Shown here: positions 15,318-23,997 of the stretch, in pieces
Numbering within the stretch: position 1 is the first letter of the stretch
Layout: each line of letters opens with the position of its first letter
DNA from: Pseudomonas fildesensis
GTDB lineage: Bacteria > Pseudomonadota > Gammaproteobacteria > Pseudomonadales > Pseudomonadaceae
Direction: 5' to 3'
Assembly: GCF_001050345.1 (NCBI RefSeq)
Contig: NZ_LFMW01000014.1
Location: forward strand, 1 to 49,222
DNA: 49,222 nt
Position numbers and translations under genes: made by a program
The notes under the pieces: generated by a model
The model's input: only the letters and a program-made list of their open reading frames with translations
The model's database searches: none
Told to the model about the DNA's origin: nothing

Positions 15318-15598
15318 CTGTCCTACTGTCCGGCCTTGTCCGACTGCCATTTAGAGCAGTCGGACAAGTGCAGGCCGCGCCGTTACTGGGCTGTCCTACT
15401 GTCCAACCTTTGCCCGCCCCATGCACACGTAAGCATAGCGAGCACGTAGTCGCGCCCATGGCGCGCATGCGTGTTTTTAGTTTTCTCTCTATACACAAGA
15501 GAAAGTTAAATAAGGTAGGACAGTAGGGCAAAGCCCCGAATTTAGGCGCCTGTAGCTGTCCTACTTCGACTCTGCATAGTGGGACAGGTAGGACAGGG
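15318..15598. repeat. Array of TGTCCTAC motifs in both orientations
   Basis: The 14-mer CTGTCCTACTGTCC occurs at 15318-15331 and again at 15391-15404. The inverse GTAGGACAGTAGG lies at 15515-15527. CTGTCCTAC (15556-15564) and GTAGGACAG (15588-15596) form a perfect 9-bp inverted repeat. All derive from one 8-bp unit, TGTCCTAC. The 526-bp gap 15294-15819 has no gene; an origin or a regulator-binding region is likely. Confidence 0.8.
15335..15368. repeat. Strong 12-bp hairpin in the gap before the holin
   Basis: CTTGTCCGACTG (15335-15346) pairs perfectly with CAGTCGGACAAG (15357-15368) around a 10-base loop. There is no T-run on either side. It contains the TGTCC core of the surrounding repeats. 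Confidence 0.75.
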
Positions 15599-15625
15599 CA
15601 CTAGAAGCGATAGCCGATTGAATGC

Positions 15626-15666
15626 GTTGTACCCCTGTTGTACCTGCGTCACACCCACGTTGCACC
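15626..15666 (+). repeat. Four direct repeats with exact 11-bp period
   Basis: GTTGTACC (15626), GTTGTACC (15637), GTCACACC (15648) and GTTGCACC (15659) start 11 bp apart, one helical turn. The phasing suggests several protein molecules binding side by side on one face of the DNA. They lie between the TGTCCTAC array and the terminator before the holin. Confidence 0.65.
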
Positions 15667-15775
15667 CGTATTGCGCCATGGCATTAAAACTCGCTTGCTG
15701 CCACCGGAATCCACCTGTAAAAAGTACCCATCTTCGATAGGTGCGACCGCAGAAAGCGGCAGGCACCACACACCA

Positions 15776-15800
15776 AACCCGGCCATTGCGCCGGGTTTTT
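15776..15800 (+). terminator. Terminator-like hairpin before the holin
   Basis: AACCCGGC / GCCGGGTT with a 6-base loop and a T5 run. It would stop early rightward transcription unless antitermination acts. The tail GCGTTTATGGAG leads directly into the holin ribosome site. Confidence 0.8.
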
Positions 15801-15819
15801 GCGTTTATGGAGTAGGGCG

Positions 15820-16164
15820 ATGACGAACGAGCAACAAGCGCTGGCAGAGATGCCAATCTGGTTAGTGATCGTCCTGGCCTTGGTCGGTGGCGTGTCGGGG
15901 GAGATGTGGCGCGCCGACAAGGACGGGGCTCGGGGCTGGGCGTTGTTACGCCGGCTCGCGCTTCGATCCGGTGCCTGCATTGTCTGCGGGGTGTCGGCGA
16001 TGATGCTGATGATCGGCGCGGGCATGACGATCTGGACGGCCGGTAGCTTGGGTTGCCTGACCGCGATGGCCGGCGCTGATGTCGCCATCGGTCTTTACGA
16101 ACGCTGGGCCGCCAAGCGGCTGGGCGTTACCGAAGTGCCACCTGCCAATGGTGAACAGGGGTGA
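15820..16164 (+). CDS. Holin
   Basis: The 114-residue protein has three hydrophobic segments: PIWLVIVLALVGGVSG (12-27), ACIVCGVSAMMLMIGAG (about 52-68) and SLGCLTAMAGADVAIG (about 75-90). The C-terminus is charged. This is the layout of phage holins that pierce the inner membrane at lysis. GGAG at 15809-15812 supports ATG 15820. It stands apart from the endolysin, which is 22 kb downstream in this phage type. Confidence 0.8.
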   Translation: MTNEQQALAEMPIWLVIVLALVGGVSGEMWRADKDGARGWALLRRLALRSGACIVCGVSAMMLMIGAGMTIWTAGSLGCLTAMAGADVAIGLYERWAAKRLGVTEVPPANGEQG

Positions 16165-16331
16165 CGAATCGCGGCGGGGCGCCGAAAACCGCCGGGGACC
16201 CTGGGGTTATTCGGGGGGTACGGGGTCGGAAACCCGCGGGAAAGCTTTAGCGGATGGTCTGCCAGCTTACTGAAATTCAATCCATTGAAATTGAAAGGTT
16301 TCCATTGAAAAGCCGTTGAAAAGGAGGGCTT
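16165..16331 (+). other. Candidate cos/packaging region before the terminase genes
   Basis: A very GC-rich stretch with GGCGGGGCGCC and CCGCCGGGGACC (about 16173-16202) is followed by an AT-richer part with repeated TTGAAA. The 10-mer TCCATTGAAA occurs at 16281 and 16301, exactly 20 bp apart, with further TTGAAA at 16291 and 16316. In lambda-like phages the cohesive-end site and small-terminase binding sites lie just upstream of the small terminase gene, which fits this layout. No cleavage position can be read from sequence. Confidence 0.35.
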
Positions 16332-16937
16332 ATGACGGATCCACTGTTCCTGTCTAAAAGCGCTTTCGCGGTTCGCATCGGCAGGACGCCGAGTTACATC
16401 ACCTGGCTCAAAGGCAACAACCGCCTGGTGCTGTCGCCGGACGGCAAGAAGGTGGACGTGCTGGCAACCGAAGCACTGATCCTCGAAACCGCCGACCCCA
16501 GCAAGTCCGCCGTCGCGGCTCGCCACCAGCAGGATCGGCTCCAGCGTGACGTTTACAGCCAACTGTCCCCCCTGGTCGAGCCGACTAACACGGCTGCGCC
16601 GCCGCAGCCTGCTGGCGCGAAGAGCGGGCAACCGGACTTCCAGAAGGCCCGCGCACACCGCGAGTACTACCTGGCCCAGTTGGCTGAGGCCGAGTTCCAC
16701 AAGGTGCAGGGCTCGCTGGTGGACATGAAGGCGGTCACCTCCGGGGCTTACAACGCCGGACGCATGCTGCGCGACCAACTGCTCAGCATGCCCCCGCAAC
16801 TGGCCCCCGAACTGGCGGCCATGACCGACCCTTGGGAAATTGAACAGCACCTGACGAAGGCGCTGCGGCTGGCCCTGGAAGAGGCCGAGCGCATGTCCTC
16901 GGCCGACCTTGAACGCGATCTGATTACTACGAGTTAA
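16332..16937 (+). CDS. Terminase small subunit (Nu1-like)
   Basis: The 201-residue protein has an N-terminal winged-helix part (LSKSAFAVRIGRTPSYITWL, residues 7-26), a Pro/Ala linker and a helical C-terminus (KARAHREYYLAQLAEAEFHK). Lambda Nu1-type small terminases have the same order: DNA recognition first, partner binding last. It lies 3 bp before the large subunit and should bind the upstream cos region. Confidence 0.85.
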   Translation: MTDPLFLSKSAFAVRIGRTPSYITWLKGNNRLVLSPDGKKVDVLATEALILETADPSKSAVAARHQQDRLQRDVYSQLSPLVEPTNTAAPPQPAGAKSGQPDFQKARAHREYYLAQLAEAEFHKVQGSLVDMKAVTSGAYNAGRMLRDQLLSMPPQLAPELAAMTDPWEIEQHLTKALRLALEEAERMSSADLERDLITTS

Positions 16938-16940
16938 CCC

Positions 16941-18929
16941 ATGCAGACGGAAAAACCTGACGGCGCTGAGGTGTACCGTGAGGCGTATTTCCGTGGGCTG
17001 CGTCCAGACCCTAGCCTATGGGTGGACGAGTGGGCCGACGAGTACATGCGTATCCCACGTGACACTGGCGCCGCCGAGCCAGGAAAATATCGCACCTTGC
17101 GAACGCCTTACGCTCGCGAGCCGATGCGTTGCCTGTCACCAGCGCACCCGTGCAAGCGCGTGGTCACCATGGTCGCCTCGCAGCTGATGAAAACCCAGAT
17201 CGCCTTGAACTGGATCGGCGCGCTGATCCACATGGTGCCGTCGAACATTCTCACGCTGCTGCCCAGCCTGGGCCTGGCAAAGCGTGTGTCGTCGCGGATC
17301 GGCAAGACGATCAAGGCCACCCCGGTGCTGCGTGAACGTGTGGCGGCGAGTCGCTCGCGGGACTCGCGCAACACCATGGACACCAAGGAGTTTGAAGGCG
17401 GCTCGCTGTACGTCACCACCGCCGGTTCTGCTGCCAACTTGGCCGAGCTGTCGGCGCGCTACGTGTACGGCGATGAGATCGACCGCTGGGAGGTCGATGT
17501 AGGCGAAGAGGGCGACCCCATCGAGCTGGCGGAAACGCGGGGCAGTACCTTCGGCCGCAACGCCAAGTTCTACTTCTCCAGCTCGCCGACGATCAAGGGC
17601 GCCTCGCGCATCGACGATCTGTTCGAGGGCAGCGACCAGCGTTACTACTACGTGCCGTGTCCGACCTGCGGGCACATGCAGATCCTGGAGTGGGAACGGC
17701 TGCATTACCCCCAGGACTTCAACGTGGTGCACTACGAGTGCGCCGGGCCTGACTGTGACGTGCTGATCGAGGAACACCACAAGGGCGACATGCTCGCCCG
17801 TGGCGAGTGGCGCGCCCATGCCAAGGGCGACGGCGAGACGGTCGGCTTCCACCTCAACGCGCTGTATTCGCCCTTGGGTTGGACGGGCTGGAAGTCGCTG
17901 GCAAAGCAATTCGAGAAGGCGAAAAAGGCTCAGGCCAAGGGAGACCTTGAACCCATGCAGGTGTTCTACAACACCCGTTTGGCGAAGGTCTGGGACAGCG
18001 CGCAAGAGCAGACCAAGGCCTCTGTGCTGATCGAGCGGGCACGTCGGGAAGGGTTCTCCCTCGGTGCCATGCCCGCCGCTGTGATGATGATCACAGGCTC
18101 TGTGGACGTGCAGGCTGACCGCCTGGAGTTCATGGCAATGGGCTGGGGCGTCGGCATGGAGCGTTGGGTCATCGATCACCGGGTGATTGCGGGCGACCCA
18201 TCGGACGAACGAACCTGGGCGGTTCTGGATGAGCTGTTGAAGGAACGCTACCGGCACCCTTGCGGCGTCGGCCTGGGCATTCTCGCAGTCGCGGTCGACT
18301 CGGGTGGTCATCACACGGACGAGGTCTACCAGTTCTGCCGTGTGCGGCGCTGGCGCAACATCTTTGCGATCAAGGGCGCGAGCAAACCCGGCAAACCAGT
18401 GATCGCTCAGCGGCCGTCCATGGTTGACGTGACCTGGAAGGGCCAGACCGAACGTGGCGGCGCTGAGCTGTGGTTTGTCGGCACCGACACGGCAAAGGAC
18501 TGGATCTACAACCGCTACCCGTTCGAGTCCGGGCCAGGCGCGCTGCACTTTGCCAACGACCTGCCGGACGAGTTCTTCGCCCAGTGCGTGGCCGAGCGCA
18601 AGGTCGCCAAGTACGTGCGAGGCCACAAGCGTATCGAGTGGATCAAGGGCAAGGCTGAGCGCAACGAAGCGCTCGACCTGATGGTGTACTGCCTGGCGAT
18701 GGCGCATTACCTCGGCATCAACCGTTACCAGGAGCACGACTGGGAGCGGGTGCGACAGTCGCTGGCGCAGTCGGGTCTGTTCGATGAAAAGACTGTTGTT
18801 GCCGAGCGTGTGAAAGCTGGTGAGCCGGCCCGGATAGCATCTCCGCCGTCGCAATCGGTAGAGGTAATCGTCCCGCGTCCGGCAGTGCAACGTCGCAGTT
18901 CGACAAGCGGTTACTTGAAAAGGCGTTAG
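16941..18929 (+). CDS. Terminase large subunit, GpA family
   Basis: This 662-residue packaging motor has the ATPase site in VVTMVASQLMKTQIALNWIG (about 74-93, the variant Walker A of GpA terminases) and Walker B in YVYGDEIDRWEVD (about 174). It also carries the zinc-like CPTCGH and a C-terminal nuclease domain with VAVDSGGHHTDEV. Length equals lambda GpA. It packages DNA into proheads and cuts cos ends. A long open frame on the opposite strand is only a codon-bias shadow. Confidence 0.95.
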   Translation: MQTEKPDGAEVYREAYFRGLRPDPSLWVDEWADEYMRIPRDTGAAEPGKYRTLRTPYAREPMRCLSPAHPCKRVVTMVASQLMKTQIALNWIGALIHMVPSNILTLLPSLGLAKRVSSRIGKTIKATPVLRERVAASRSRDSRNTMDTKEFEGGSLYVTTAGSAANLAELSARYVYGDEIDRWEVDVGEEGDPIELAETRGSTFGRNAKFYFSSSPTIKGASRIDDLFEGSDQRYYYVPCPTCGHMQILEWERLHYPQDFNVVHYECAGPDCDVLIEEHHKGDMLARGEWRAHAKGDGETVGFHLNALYSPLGWTGWKSLAKQFEKAKKAQAKGDLEPMQVFYNTRLAKVWDSAQEQTKASVLIERARREGFSLGAMPAAVMMITGSVDVQADRLEFMAMGWGVGMERWVIDHRVIAGDPSDERTWAVLDELLKERYRHPCGVGLGILAVAVDSGGHHTDEVYQFCRVRRWRNIFAIKGASKPGKPVIAQRPSMVDVTWKGQTERGGAELWFVGTDTAKDWIYNRYPFESGPGALHFANDLPDEFFAQCVAERKVAKYVRGHKRIEWIKGKAERNEALDLMVYCLAMAHYLGINRYQEHDWERVRQSLAQSGLFDEKTVVAERVKAGEPARIASPPSQSVEVIVPRPAVQRRSSTSGYLKRR

Positions 18930-19366
18930 GTTGAAGGCAAGCCAACGAGAGGGCTTATCAGGCGCGCGCCGAGTCCAAGCGCTTCAGTCACTAGTCCTCG
19001 GAAGAGTTCTTTGCCTTCTTCCTTACCTGCGGTCGAAAGCCTTTCACCAATTGAAGGTCCAGCATCAAGACTCGAAGGTGTTGCTTTCAATACTTCCAAT
19101 CCTTTTGCGGTTAGGACAGCGTCTTCGATAGCTCCACTTGACTCTCGGTAGGTTAGATAACCAGCGTCTGATAGCCAACGTACCGTTGCATAGAACATGT
19201 TGATTTCCTGGCGCCGCACGGGATCTTGTGCATGAGGGTTATCGAAGATGTGTTCAGCAATGAAGTGTCGAGATTGCAGATGTATCCGAATGGGAAAGCT
19301 GGCGTACAAAGCCCCAAAGATCTTTCCAGTCAGTTCATCGAAACGTTCGATATTTGAGGCAGCCAT
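18926..19366 (-). CDS. Antisense cargo gene between terminase and gpW, unknown function (146 aa)
   Basis: The only minus-strand gene inside the late operon. It encodes MAASNIERFDELTGKIFGAL and later FYATVRWLSDAGYLTYRESS with EDAVLTAKGLEVL, which looks like a winged-helix wing-and-helix pattern. The C-terminus (ELFRGLVTEALGLGARLISP) may be amphipathic or membrane-touching. Ribosome site AAGGAG precedes ATG 19366, and a possible TTGACC/TATAAA promoter region lies upstream. Codon use is less GC-biased than the neighbours. It overlaps the terminase stop by 4 bp. Position and strand mark it as a lysogenically expressed moron. Confidence 0.75.
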   Translation of the reverse strand: MAASNIERFDELTGKIFGALYASFPIRIHLQSRHFIAEHIFDNPHAQDPVRRQEINMFYATVRWLSDAGYLTYRESSGAIEDAVLTAKGLEVLKATPSSLDAGPSIGERLSTAGKEEGKELFRGLVTEALGLGARLISPLVGLPST

Positions 19367-19464
19367 GCCTTGAACTCCTTGTCATTCAGCCAGGTGTGGA
19401 AATGCGGTCAAGTCCGATTTTGGTTGCGTTTATAGCATATGGCTACCACCTCTAGAGAGCCCTA

Positions 19465-19671
19465 ATGTCGTTTACCCCAAAGCACCTCGAAGCCATCGAG
19501 CGCGCCATCGCACGCGGTGAAAAGACCGTGCGCTACAGCGACCGCACGGTGGAGTACCGCTCGATTGACGAACTGCTCAAGGCCCGCGACGAGATCCGCA
19601 CGTCGCTGACCAACGCCGCCGGGCCGCGCTCTCGCGTGGTTCGGCTTACCCACGGAGGCAAAGGACTCTAA
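19465..19671 (+). CDS. gpW-family head-tail joining protein
   Basis: The 68-residue protein (MSFTPKHLEAIERAIARGEK, then YRSIDELLKARDEI) matches lambda gpW in size, helix-hairpin-helix layout and position before the portal gene. gpW enters the filled head before tails attach. Its stop overlaps the portal start by one base. Confidence 0.85.
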   Translation: MSFTPKHLEAIERAIARGEKTVRYSDRTVEYRSIDELLKARDEIRTSLTNAAGPRSRVVRLTHGGKGL

Positions 19672-21152
19672 TGGCCCGACATTATCCGACGCTGACCCGT
19701 AACGGATTCTTGCTGCCGTCGAACATCAAGGCCAGTTACGAAGGCGCCGCGGAGGGCCGTCGTTCGGCCAGTTGGGAAGCCACCGACAACGGCATCAACA
19801 GCATCAACACCCCGGCGCTTCGCAACCTGCGGGCTCGTTCGCGGGCGGCGGTGCGCAATGACCCCTATGCGTTCAACGTCATCGACAAGCGCGTCAGCAA
19901 CCTGATCGGCACTGGCATTACGCCGAGGCCGACTACGGACGATGCGGAGCTGCGCAAGTTGAAGCAGCAACTGTGGGACGACTGGGTGGATGAGGCGGAC
20001 GCCGATGAGCTGACCGACTTCTACGGCATGCAGGCCTTGGTGGCGCGCACCGTTGAAACCGCTGGCGAGTGCTTTGTGCGGTTGCGGCCGCGCAGCCCAA
20101 GCGAAGGTTTGGCGGTGCCACTGCAGTTGCAGGCGCTGGCCCCTGAGTTTGTCCCGCACGACAAGTTTGAGACGGCGAAAAATGGCAACGTGATCCGCGC
20201 CGGTATCGAGTTCAACCCGGCCGGCAAACGTGTGGCGTACTGGATGTACCTGTCCCATCCACGCGACTCGTCGTCGTTGAACGCTGGCTACAACCAGTTG
20301 GTGCGTGTGCCGGCGGCTCAGGTGCTGCATATCTTCGAACCGATGGAGCCAGGGCAACTGCGCGGCGTACCGCGATTGGCTCCGGTGTTGAAGCGCCTGC
20401 GCAGCCTGGACAACTACGATGATGCGGTGCTGTTCCGCCAGGAAGTGGCAAACCTGTTCGCGGGCTTCATCAAGCGTCCGGCGCCGGACAGTGGGCAACA
20501 GCCACGCGATCCCGTTACGGGGCAGTTGTTGGTCACCGACCGCGACGGCTTCACGCCGATGGTTGCCCTGGAGCCCGGCACTATGCAGGAGCTGGGGCCC
20601 GGTGAAGAGGTGGAATTCTCCAAACCACCAGACGCCGGTAACAACTACCCGGACTTTATGCGGCAGCAGCTAATGGCTGCGGCGGCAGGTTCGGGCACGC
20701 CTTACGAGATCCTCACCGGTGACATGCGGGAGGTTAACGACCGGGCGCTGCGAGTGGTGCTCAACGAGTTCCGGCGGCGCCTAGAGCAATTGCAGTTCGG
20801 CGTTTATGTGCATCAGCTGTGTCGCCCGGTGCGGGCTGCATGGATGGACATGGCGGTGCTGTCCGGCGCCCTGGTGCTGCCGGACTACGCGCAACGTCGG
20901 CGTGAATACCTGCGCACACGTTGGGTGCCGCAAGGCTGGGCCTACATCCAGCCGGTGCAGGACGTTCAGGCGCGGCGAATGGAAGTTCAGGCGGGGTTCG
21001 GTTCGCGCAGTGAGATGTGTCTGCGCAACGGCTACGACGCCGAAACCATCGACGCTGAAAACGCTGCCGACCTCGCCAGGTCCACGGACCTCGGCCTCAA
21101 CTACACCACGCTTGATGCCATCGAGCTGAACGATGACAAGGAACAACCATGA
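19671..21152 (+). CDS. Portal protein (lambda GpB family)
   Basis: This 493-residue protein forms the dodecameric DNA gate at the head vertex. It has the family features ARSRAAVRNDPYAFNVIDKR near residue 55, GETFVRLRPR-like GECFVRLRPR at about 137, and a C-terminal GYDAETIDAENAAD. Length fits the family. It overlaps the protease gene by 4 bp. Confidence 0.93.
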   Translation: MARHYPTLTRNGFLLPSNIKASYEGAAEGRRSASWEATDNGINSINTPALRNLRARSRAAVRNDPYAFNVIDKRVSNLIGTGITPRPTTDDAELRKLKQQLWDDWVDEADADELTDFYGMQALVARTVETAGECFVRLRPRSPSEGLAVPLQLQALAPEFVPHDKFETAKNGNVIRAGIEFNPAGKRVAYWMYLSHPRDSSSLNAGYNQLVRVPAAQVLHIFEPMEPGQLRGVPRLAPVLKRLRSLDNYDDAVLFRQEVANLFAGFIKRPAPDSGQQPRDPVTGQLLVTDRDGFTPMVALEPGTMQELGPGEEVEFSKPPDAGNNYPDFMRQQLMAAAAGSGTPYEILTGDMREVNDRALRVVLNEFRRRLEQLQFGVYVHQLCRPVRAAWMDMAVLSGALVLPDYAQRRREYLRTRWVPQGWAYIQPVQDVQARRMEVQAGFGSRSEMCLRNGYDAETIDAENAADLARSTDLGLNYTTLDAIELNDDKEQP

Positions 21153-22279
21153 GCAAAAAAGCCAAGCCCCGCGTTTATGACAAGGCGGGCAAGCAGGTCA
21201 AGGTCGCCGACAAGAGCTGGTATACCTTCCAGGCCAGCGGCGAAGCCGAGCAGCGCAATATCGAGATCTTCGTGTATGGCGAGATCGGTGCGTGGGGCGT
21301 CACCGCCAATCAGTTCGTGCAGGATCTGCGCGCCATGGATGACGGCATGTCGCCGGTGATCGTTGCGTTCAACAGCATCGGCGGTGACCTGTTCGACGGC
21401 CTGGCGATCCACAACGCGCTGTCTCGCTTGGGCGAGCGCTGCACCGGGCGCATTGATGCGCTGGCGGCAAGCGCGGCCAGTGTTGCGGTGTGTGGCGCTC
21501 ACCGGGTGGTGATCGCTGCCAACGCCATGTTGATGATCCACAACCCCTACACCTTCACCGGTGGCGATGCCGAAGACTTCCGCCGTGTCGCGGATGTGCT
21601 GGACCAGACTCTGGAAGCGATCATCGCGGCCTACAAAGCCAAGGCGCCGAACATCGACGAAGCCGAGCTGCGGCGGATGGTCAACGCTGAAACCTGGCTC
21701 ACGGCCAATGAGGCGGTGGCGCTGGGCTTGGCCGATGAAGTGGGCGACGGCCTCAAGGTCAGTGCCTGTCTCGGCCAGGGCAGCGTGTTGCAACGTTTCC
21801 AACATGCCCCGGCCGAGCTGCTCGCCCAGTTGGATGAGGAGCCGGAAGCCGAGCCGCCGGAACCAGATCCGGCACCGGTGCTGGACGCTGCGAAACTGGC
21901 GCTGATGGTCACGCAAGGCTGTGCAGCAGCAGGCATCAGCAACCTGGTGGAACCGCTGCTGGCTGCCACCAAGCTTGAAAGCGAAGCGGTGATCCAGGCG
22001 GCACTGATCAAGGCAAAAGCTTTGCACGGTCTTTGTGTCGCCGCCCGACTGCCAGAGCTGACTGGCGAATTTATTACGGCCGGCTTGGACGAAGCTGCAG
22101 TTCGCGCGCGTCTCTTCGACAAACTGGTCGGCAGTGGCGGCGGCTTCGAAATCAACAACAGCCTGCCGCTGGACGATGACCCTGTACCCAAGGTCAAGGC
22201 CAAGCAGGTTGATACCCACTCGATCTGGACCACCCGTCAGGCGGCGCAGAACGGAACCTCGAAAGGAGCAAGAGCATGA
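21149..22279 (+). CDS. Head maturation protease (ClpP/S49-like), possibly fused with scaffold part
   Basis: The first 200 residues are a ClpP-fold serine protease: FNSIGGDLFDGLAIHNAL, catalytic Ser in ALAASAASVAVCG (about 104-110) and His in MLMIHNPY (about 131). The last 170 residues (acidic, Pro/Glu-rich then helical) look like a scaffold. In lambda-like phages the C-terminal part of the same gene (C/Nu3) provides the scaffold. It would process proheads during assembly. Confidence 0.9.
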   Translation: MSKKAKPRVYDKAGKQVKVADKSWYTFQASGEAEQRNIEIFVYGEIGAWGVTANQFVQDLRAMDDGMSPVIVAFNSIGGDLFDGLAIHNALSRLGERCTGRIDALAASAASVAVCGAHRVVIAANAMLMIHNPYTFTGGDAEDFRRVADVLDQTLEAIIAAYKAKAPNIDEAELRRMVNAETWLTANEAVALGLADEVGDGLKVSACLGQGSVLQRFQHAPAELLAQLDEEPEAEPPEPDPAPVLDAAKLALMVTQGCAAAGISNLVEPLLAATKLESEAVIQAALIKAKALHGLCVAARLPELTGEFITAGLDEAAVRARLFDKLVGSGGGFEINNSLPLDDDPVPKVKAKQVDTHSIWTTRQAAQNGTSKGARA

Positions 22280-22614
22280 AAATCGAATCGATGCACGCAG
22301 GTGAGTTCCTGCTGTCCGAGGGCGCAGGCAACATTTCCCGCGAGGCGATCAACGTCGCCGCCGGTGCAGCCCTGGAGCCGGGTCAGATCCTTGGTCTGGT
22401 CACCCTCACCAGTGAGTTCGCCCCGTACCAGCCGACCGCTGAGGATGGTACTGAAAACGCCATCGCGATCCTTTACGGGCCACTGGGCGAGTCGGATGTT
22501 GTGCGTCGTGGTCGTGCCATCGTGCGGCTGGCCGAGGTCAGCGAAGCGCATTTGACTGGCCTCGACCTCGCCGCCGAAAAAGCCCTGGCAACTCATTTCG
22601 TGATCGTCCGCTAA
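22276..22614 (+). CDS. Head decoration protein (lambda gpD-like)
   Basis: This 112-residue protein has LSEGAGNISREAINVAAGAA and LGLVTLTSEFAPYQPTAEDG, the plan of trimeric gpD proteins that stabilise the expanded capsid. It overlaps the protease gene as ATGA and precedes the major capsid gene, the lambda order. Confidence 0.88.
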   Translation: MKIESMHAGEFLLSEGAGNISREAINVAAGAALEPGQILGLVTLTSEFAPYQPTAEDGTENAIAILYGPLGESDVVRRGRAIVRLAEVSEAHLTGLDLAAEKALATHFVIVR

Positions 22615-22635
22615 GACGCTCACCCCCGTTTATCC

Positions 22636-22659
22636 ATCCCGCCGAGTGCGGGATTTTTC
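22636..22659 (+). terminator. Intercistronic hairpin before the major capsid gene
   Basis: ATCCCGC / GCGGGAT with a 5-base loop and T5, then CGTTTCTGGAG, which forms the capsid ribosome site. One of six like elements in the late operon. Confidence 0.75.
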
Positions 22660-22678
22660 GTTTCTGGAGAGTACCCCC

Positions 22679-23674
22679 ATGGCCGAGATCGCCATTTTTG
22701 AAGACGATGCGTTCAGCGTCTCCTCGTTGACCGCTGCAATCAATGACCAGGAATACCTGCCGGGCCGCATCAGCAGCCTTGGTCTGTTCCGCGAAGAGGG
22801 CATCAGCACTCTGACCGTGCAGATCGAGAAGGACGGCGACACCCTGGCCCTTGTGCCGGCGGGTGAGCGCGGTACGTCGGGCCTGGTGGTCGGCGGGACC
22901 AAGCGAACGCTAATCCCTTTCAACACCGTGCACCTGCCGGAACGCTTCACCATCAAGGCCGATGAGATCCAGGGCATCCGCGCATTTGGCACGCGCAGCG
23001 AGTTACAGGCGGTGCAGGATGTGGTCAACAAGCGCCTGGCGAAAGCTCGCCGTCAGTTGGATGCGACTCACGAATTCCAGCGCATGGGCGCCCTGAACGG
23101 GCAGATCCTGGACGCGGACGGCAAGACCTCGCTGCTCGACATCTACAAGGTGTTTGGCGTCACTCGCAAGAAGCTACCCATGGGCTTGGGCAATCCAGAA
23201 ACCGAGCTGCGTGTCCGCGCCGGTGAAGCGCTCGACATGCAAGAGGAAGCGCTGGGCAGCATCACCAGCACCGGCTCCCGCGCCTTCTGCGGCAAGAACT
23301 TCTGGAACAAGCTGATCGTGCACCGCTCGGTTAAAGAGACGTATCTCAACACCATGCAAGCCGCGTCCCTGCGTGGCGATGCGCGTGAAAGCTTCGAGTT
23401 CGGCGGGATCGTCTGGGAGCGCTATCGCGGCAAGGTAGCGGGTGTTTCGTTCGTCCACGACGACAAGGCGCTGTTGATCCCCGAAGGCGTCCCGGACTTG
23501 TACATCTCGTCGTTCGCACCGGCCGACTACATGGAAACAGTCAACACGCAGGGCATTCCGTACTACAGCAAGATCGAGCCACTGCCGTTCAACAAGGGCG
23601 TGGCCGGTGAAGCTCAGTCCAACCCGTTGCACCTGTGCACGCGGCCCCTGGCGCAGATCCTGCTGGAACTCTGA
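22679..23674 (+). CDS. Major capsid protein (lambda gpE family)
   Basis: The 331-residue protein starts MAEIAIFEDDAFSVSSLTAA and shows the E-family pattern EGISTLTVQIEKDGDTLALV, NTVHLPERFTIKADEIQGIR, and C-terminal GVAGEAQSNPLHLCTRPLAQ. It builds the icosahedral shell. ATG 22679 is chosen because GGAG lies 10 bp before; a longer frame from 22646 would run through the hairpin. Confidence 0.94.
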   Translation: MAEIAIFEDDAFSVSSLTAAINDQEYLPGRISSLGLFREEGISTLTVQIEKDGDTLALVPAGERGTSGLVVGGTKRTLIPFNTVHLPERFTIKADEIQGIRAFGTRSELQAVQDVVNKRLAKARRQLDATHEFQRMGALNGQILDADGKTSLLDIYKVFGVTRKKLPMGLGNPETELRVRAGEALDMQEEALGSITSTGSRAFCGKNFWNKLIVHRSVKETYLNTMQAASLRGDARESFEFGGIVWERYRGKVAGVSFVHDDKALLIPEGVPDLYISSFAPADYMETVNTQGIPYYSKIEPLPFNKGVAGEAQSNPLHLCTRPLAQILLEL

Positions 23675-23676
23675 CC

Positions 23677-23997
23677 GTGGCCTTTCGCGAGCTGATCGAC
23701 GACATCGACGATGTGGTGTTCGAAACCCTGGGCGACAGCGCCTTGATCGAAGGCCGCGCAGATCCGGTGTTGGGCATGTTCGCGGCGCCGTGGAAGCAAC
23801 CGCAGTTCGGCAAGGTCCACACCGGATTAAGGGAGCCTCGCTTTGAGATCCGCGTGAAGGATTCTGACGGGCTGAGCAAGGGGCTGCGAGTCACCATCGA
23901 CCTACCGTCACCGGACGGCGGTGGCGACTACGACCTGCTGCAACTGGAGCCCGGCGGCGACGGCCTGGTGGCCCTGATCTTGAGGAAGCGTCCATGA
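23677..23997 (+). CDS. Head-tail joining protein (GTG start, 106 aa)
   Basis: GTG 23677 begins 2 bp after the capsid stop and gives VAFRELIDDIDDVVFETLGD, with EPRFEIRVKDSDGLSKGLRV later. Small proteins of this plan behind the capsid gene correspond to the lambda FII-type joining proteins. The frame is open further upstream, but that overlaps the capsid gene. Confidence 0.75.
   Translation: MAFRELIDDIDDVVFETLGDSALIEGRADPVLGMFAAPWKQPQFGKVHTGLREPRFEIRVKDSDGLSKGLRVTIDLPSPDGGGDYDLLQLEPGGDGLVALILRKRP

Noticed and set aside
15626..15666. CRISPR-like repeats
   Set aside because: Repeat unit is 8 bp with 3-bp gaps; no 28-37-bp repeats or spacers and no cas genes anywhere in the window.
17136..18890. 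584-codon minus-strand frame across the large terminase gene
   Set aside because: The terminase has clear motifs on the plus strand; the antisense frame arises from GC-skewed third positions.
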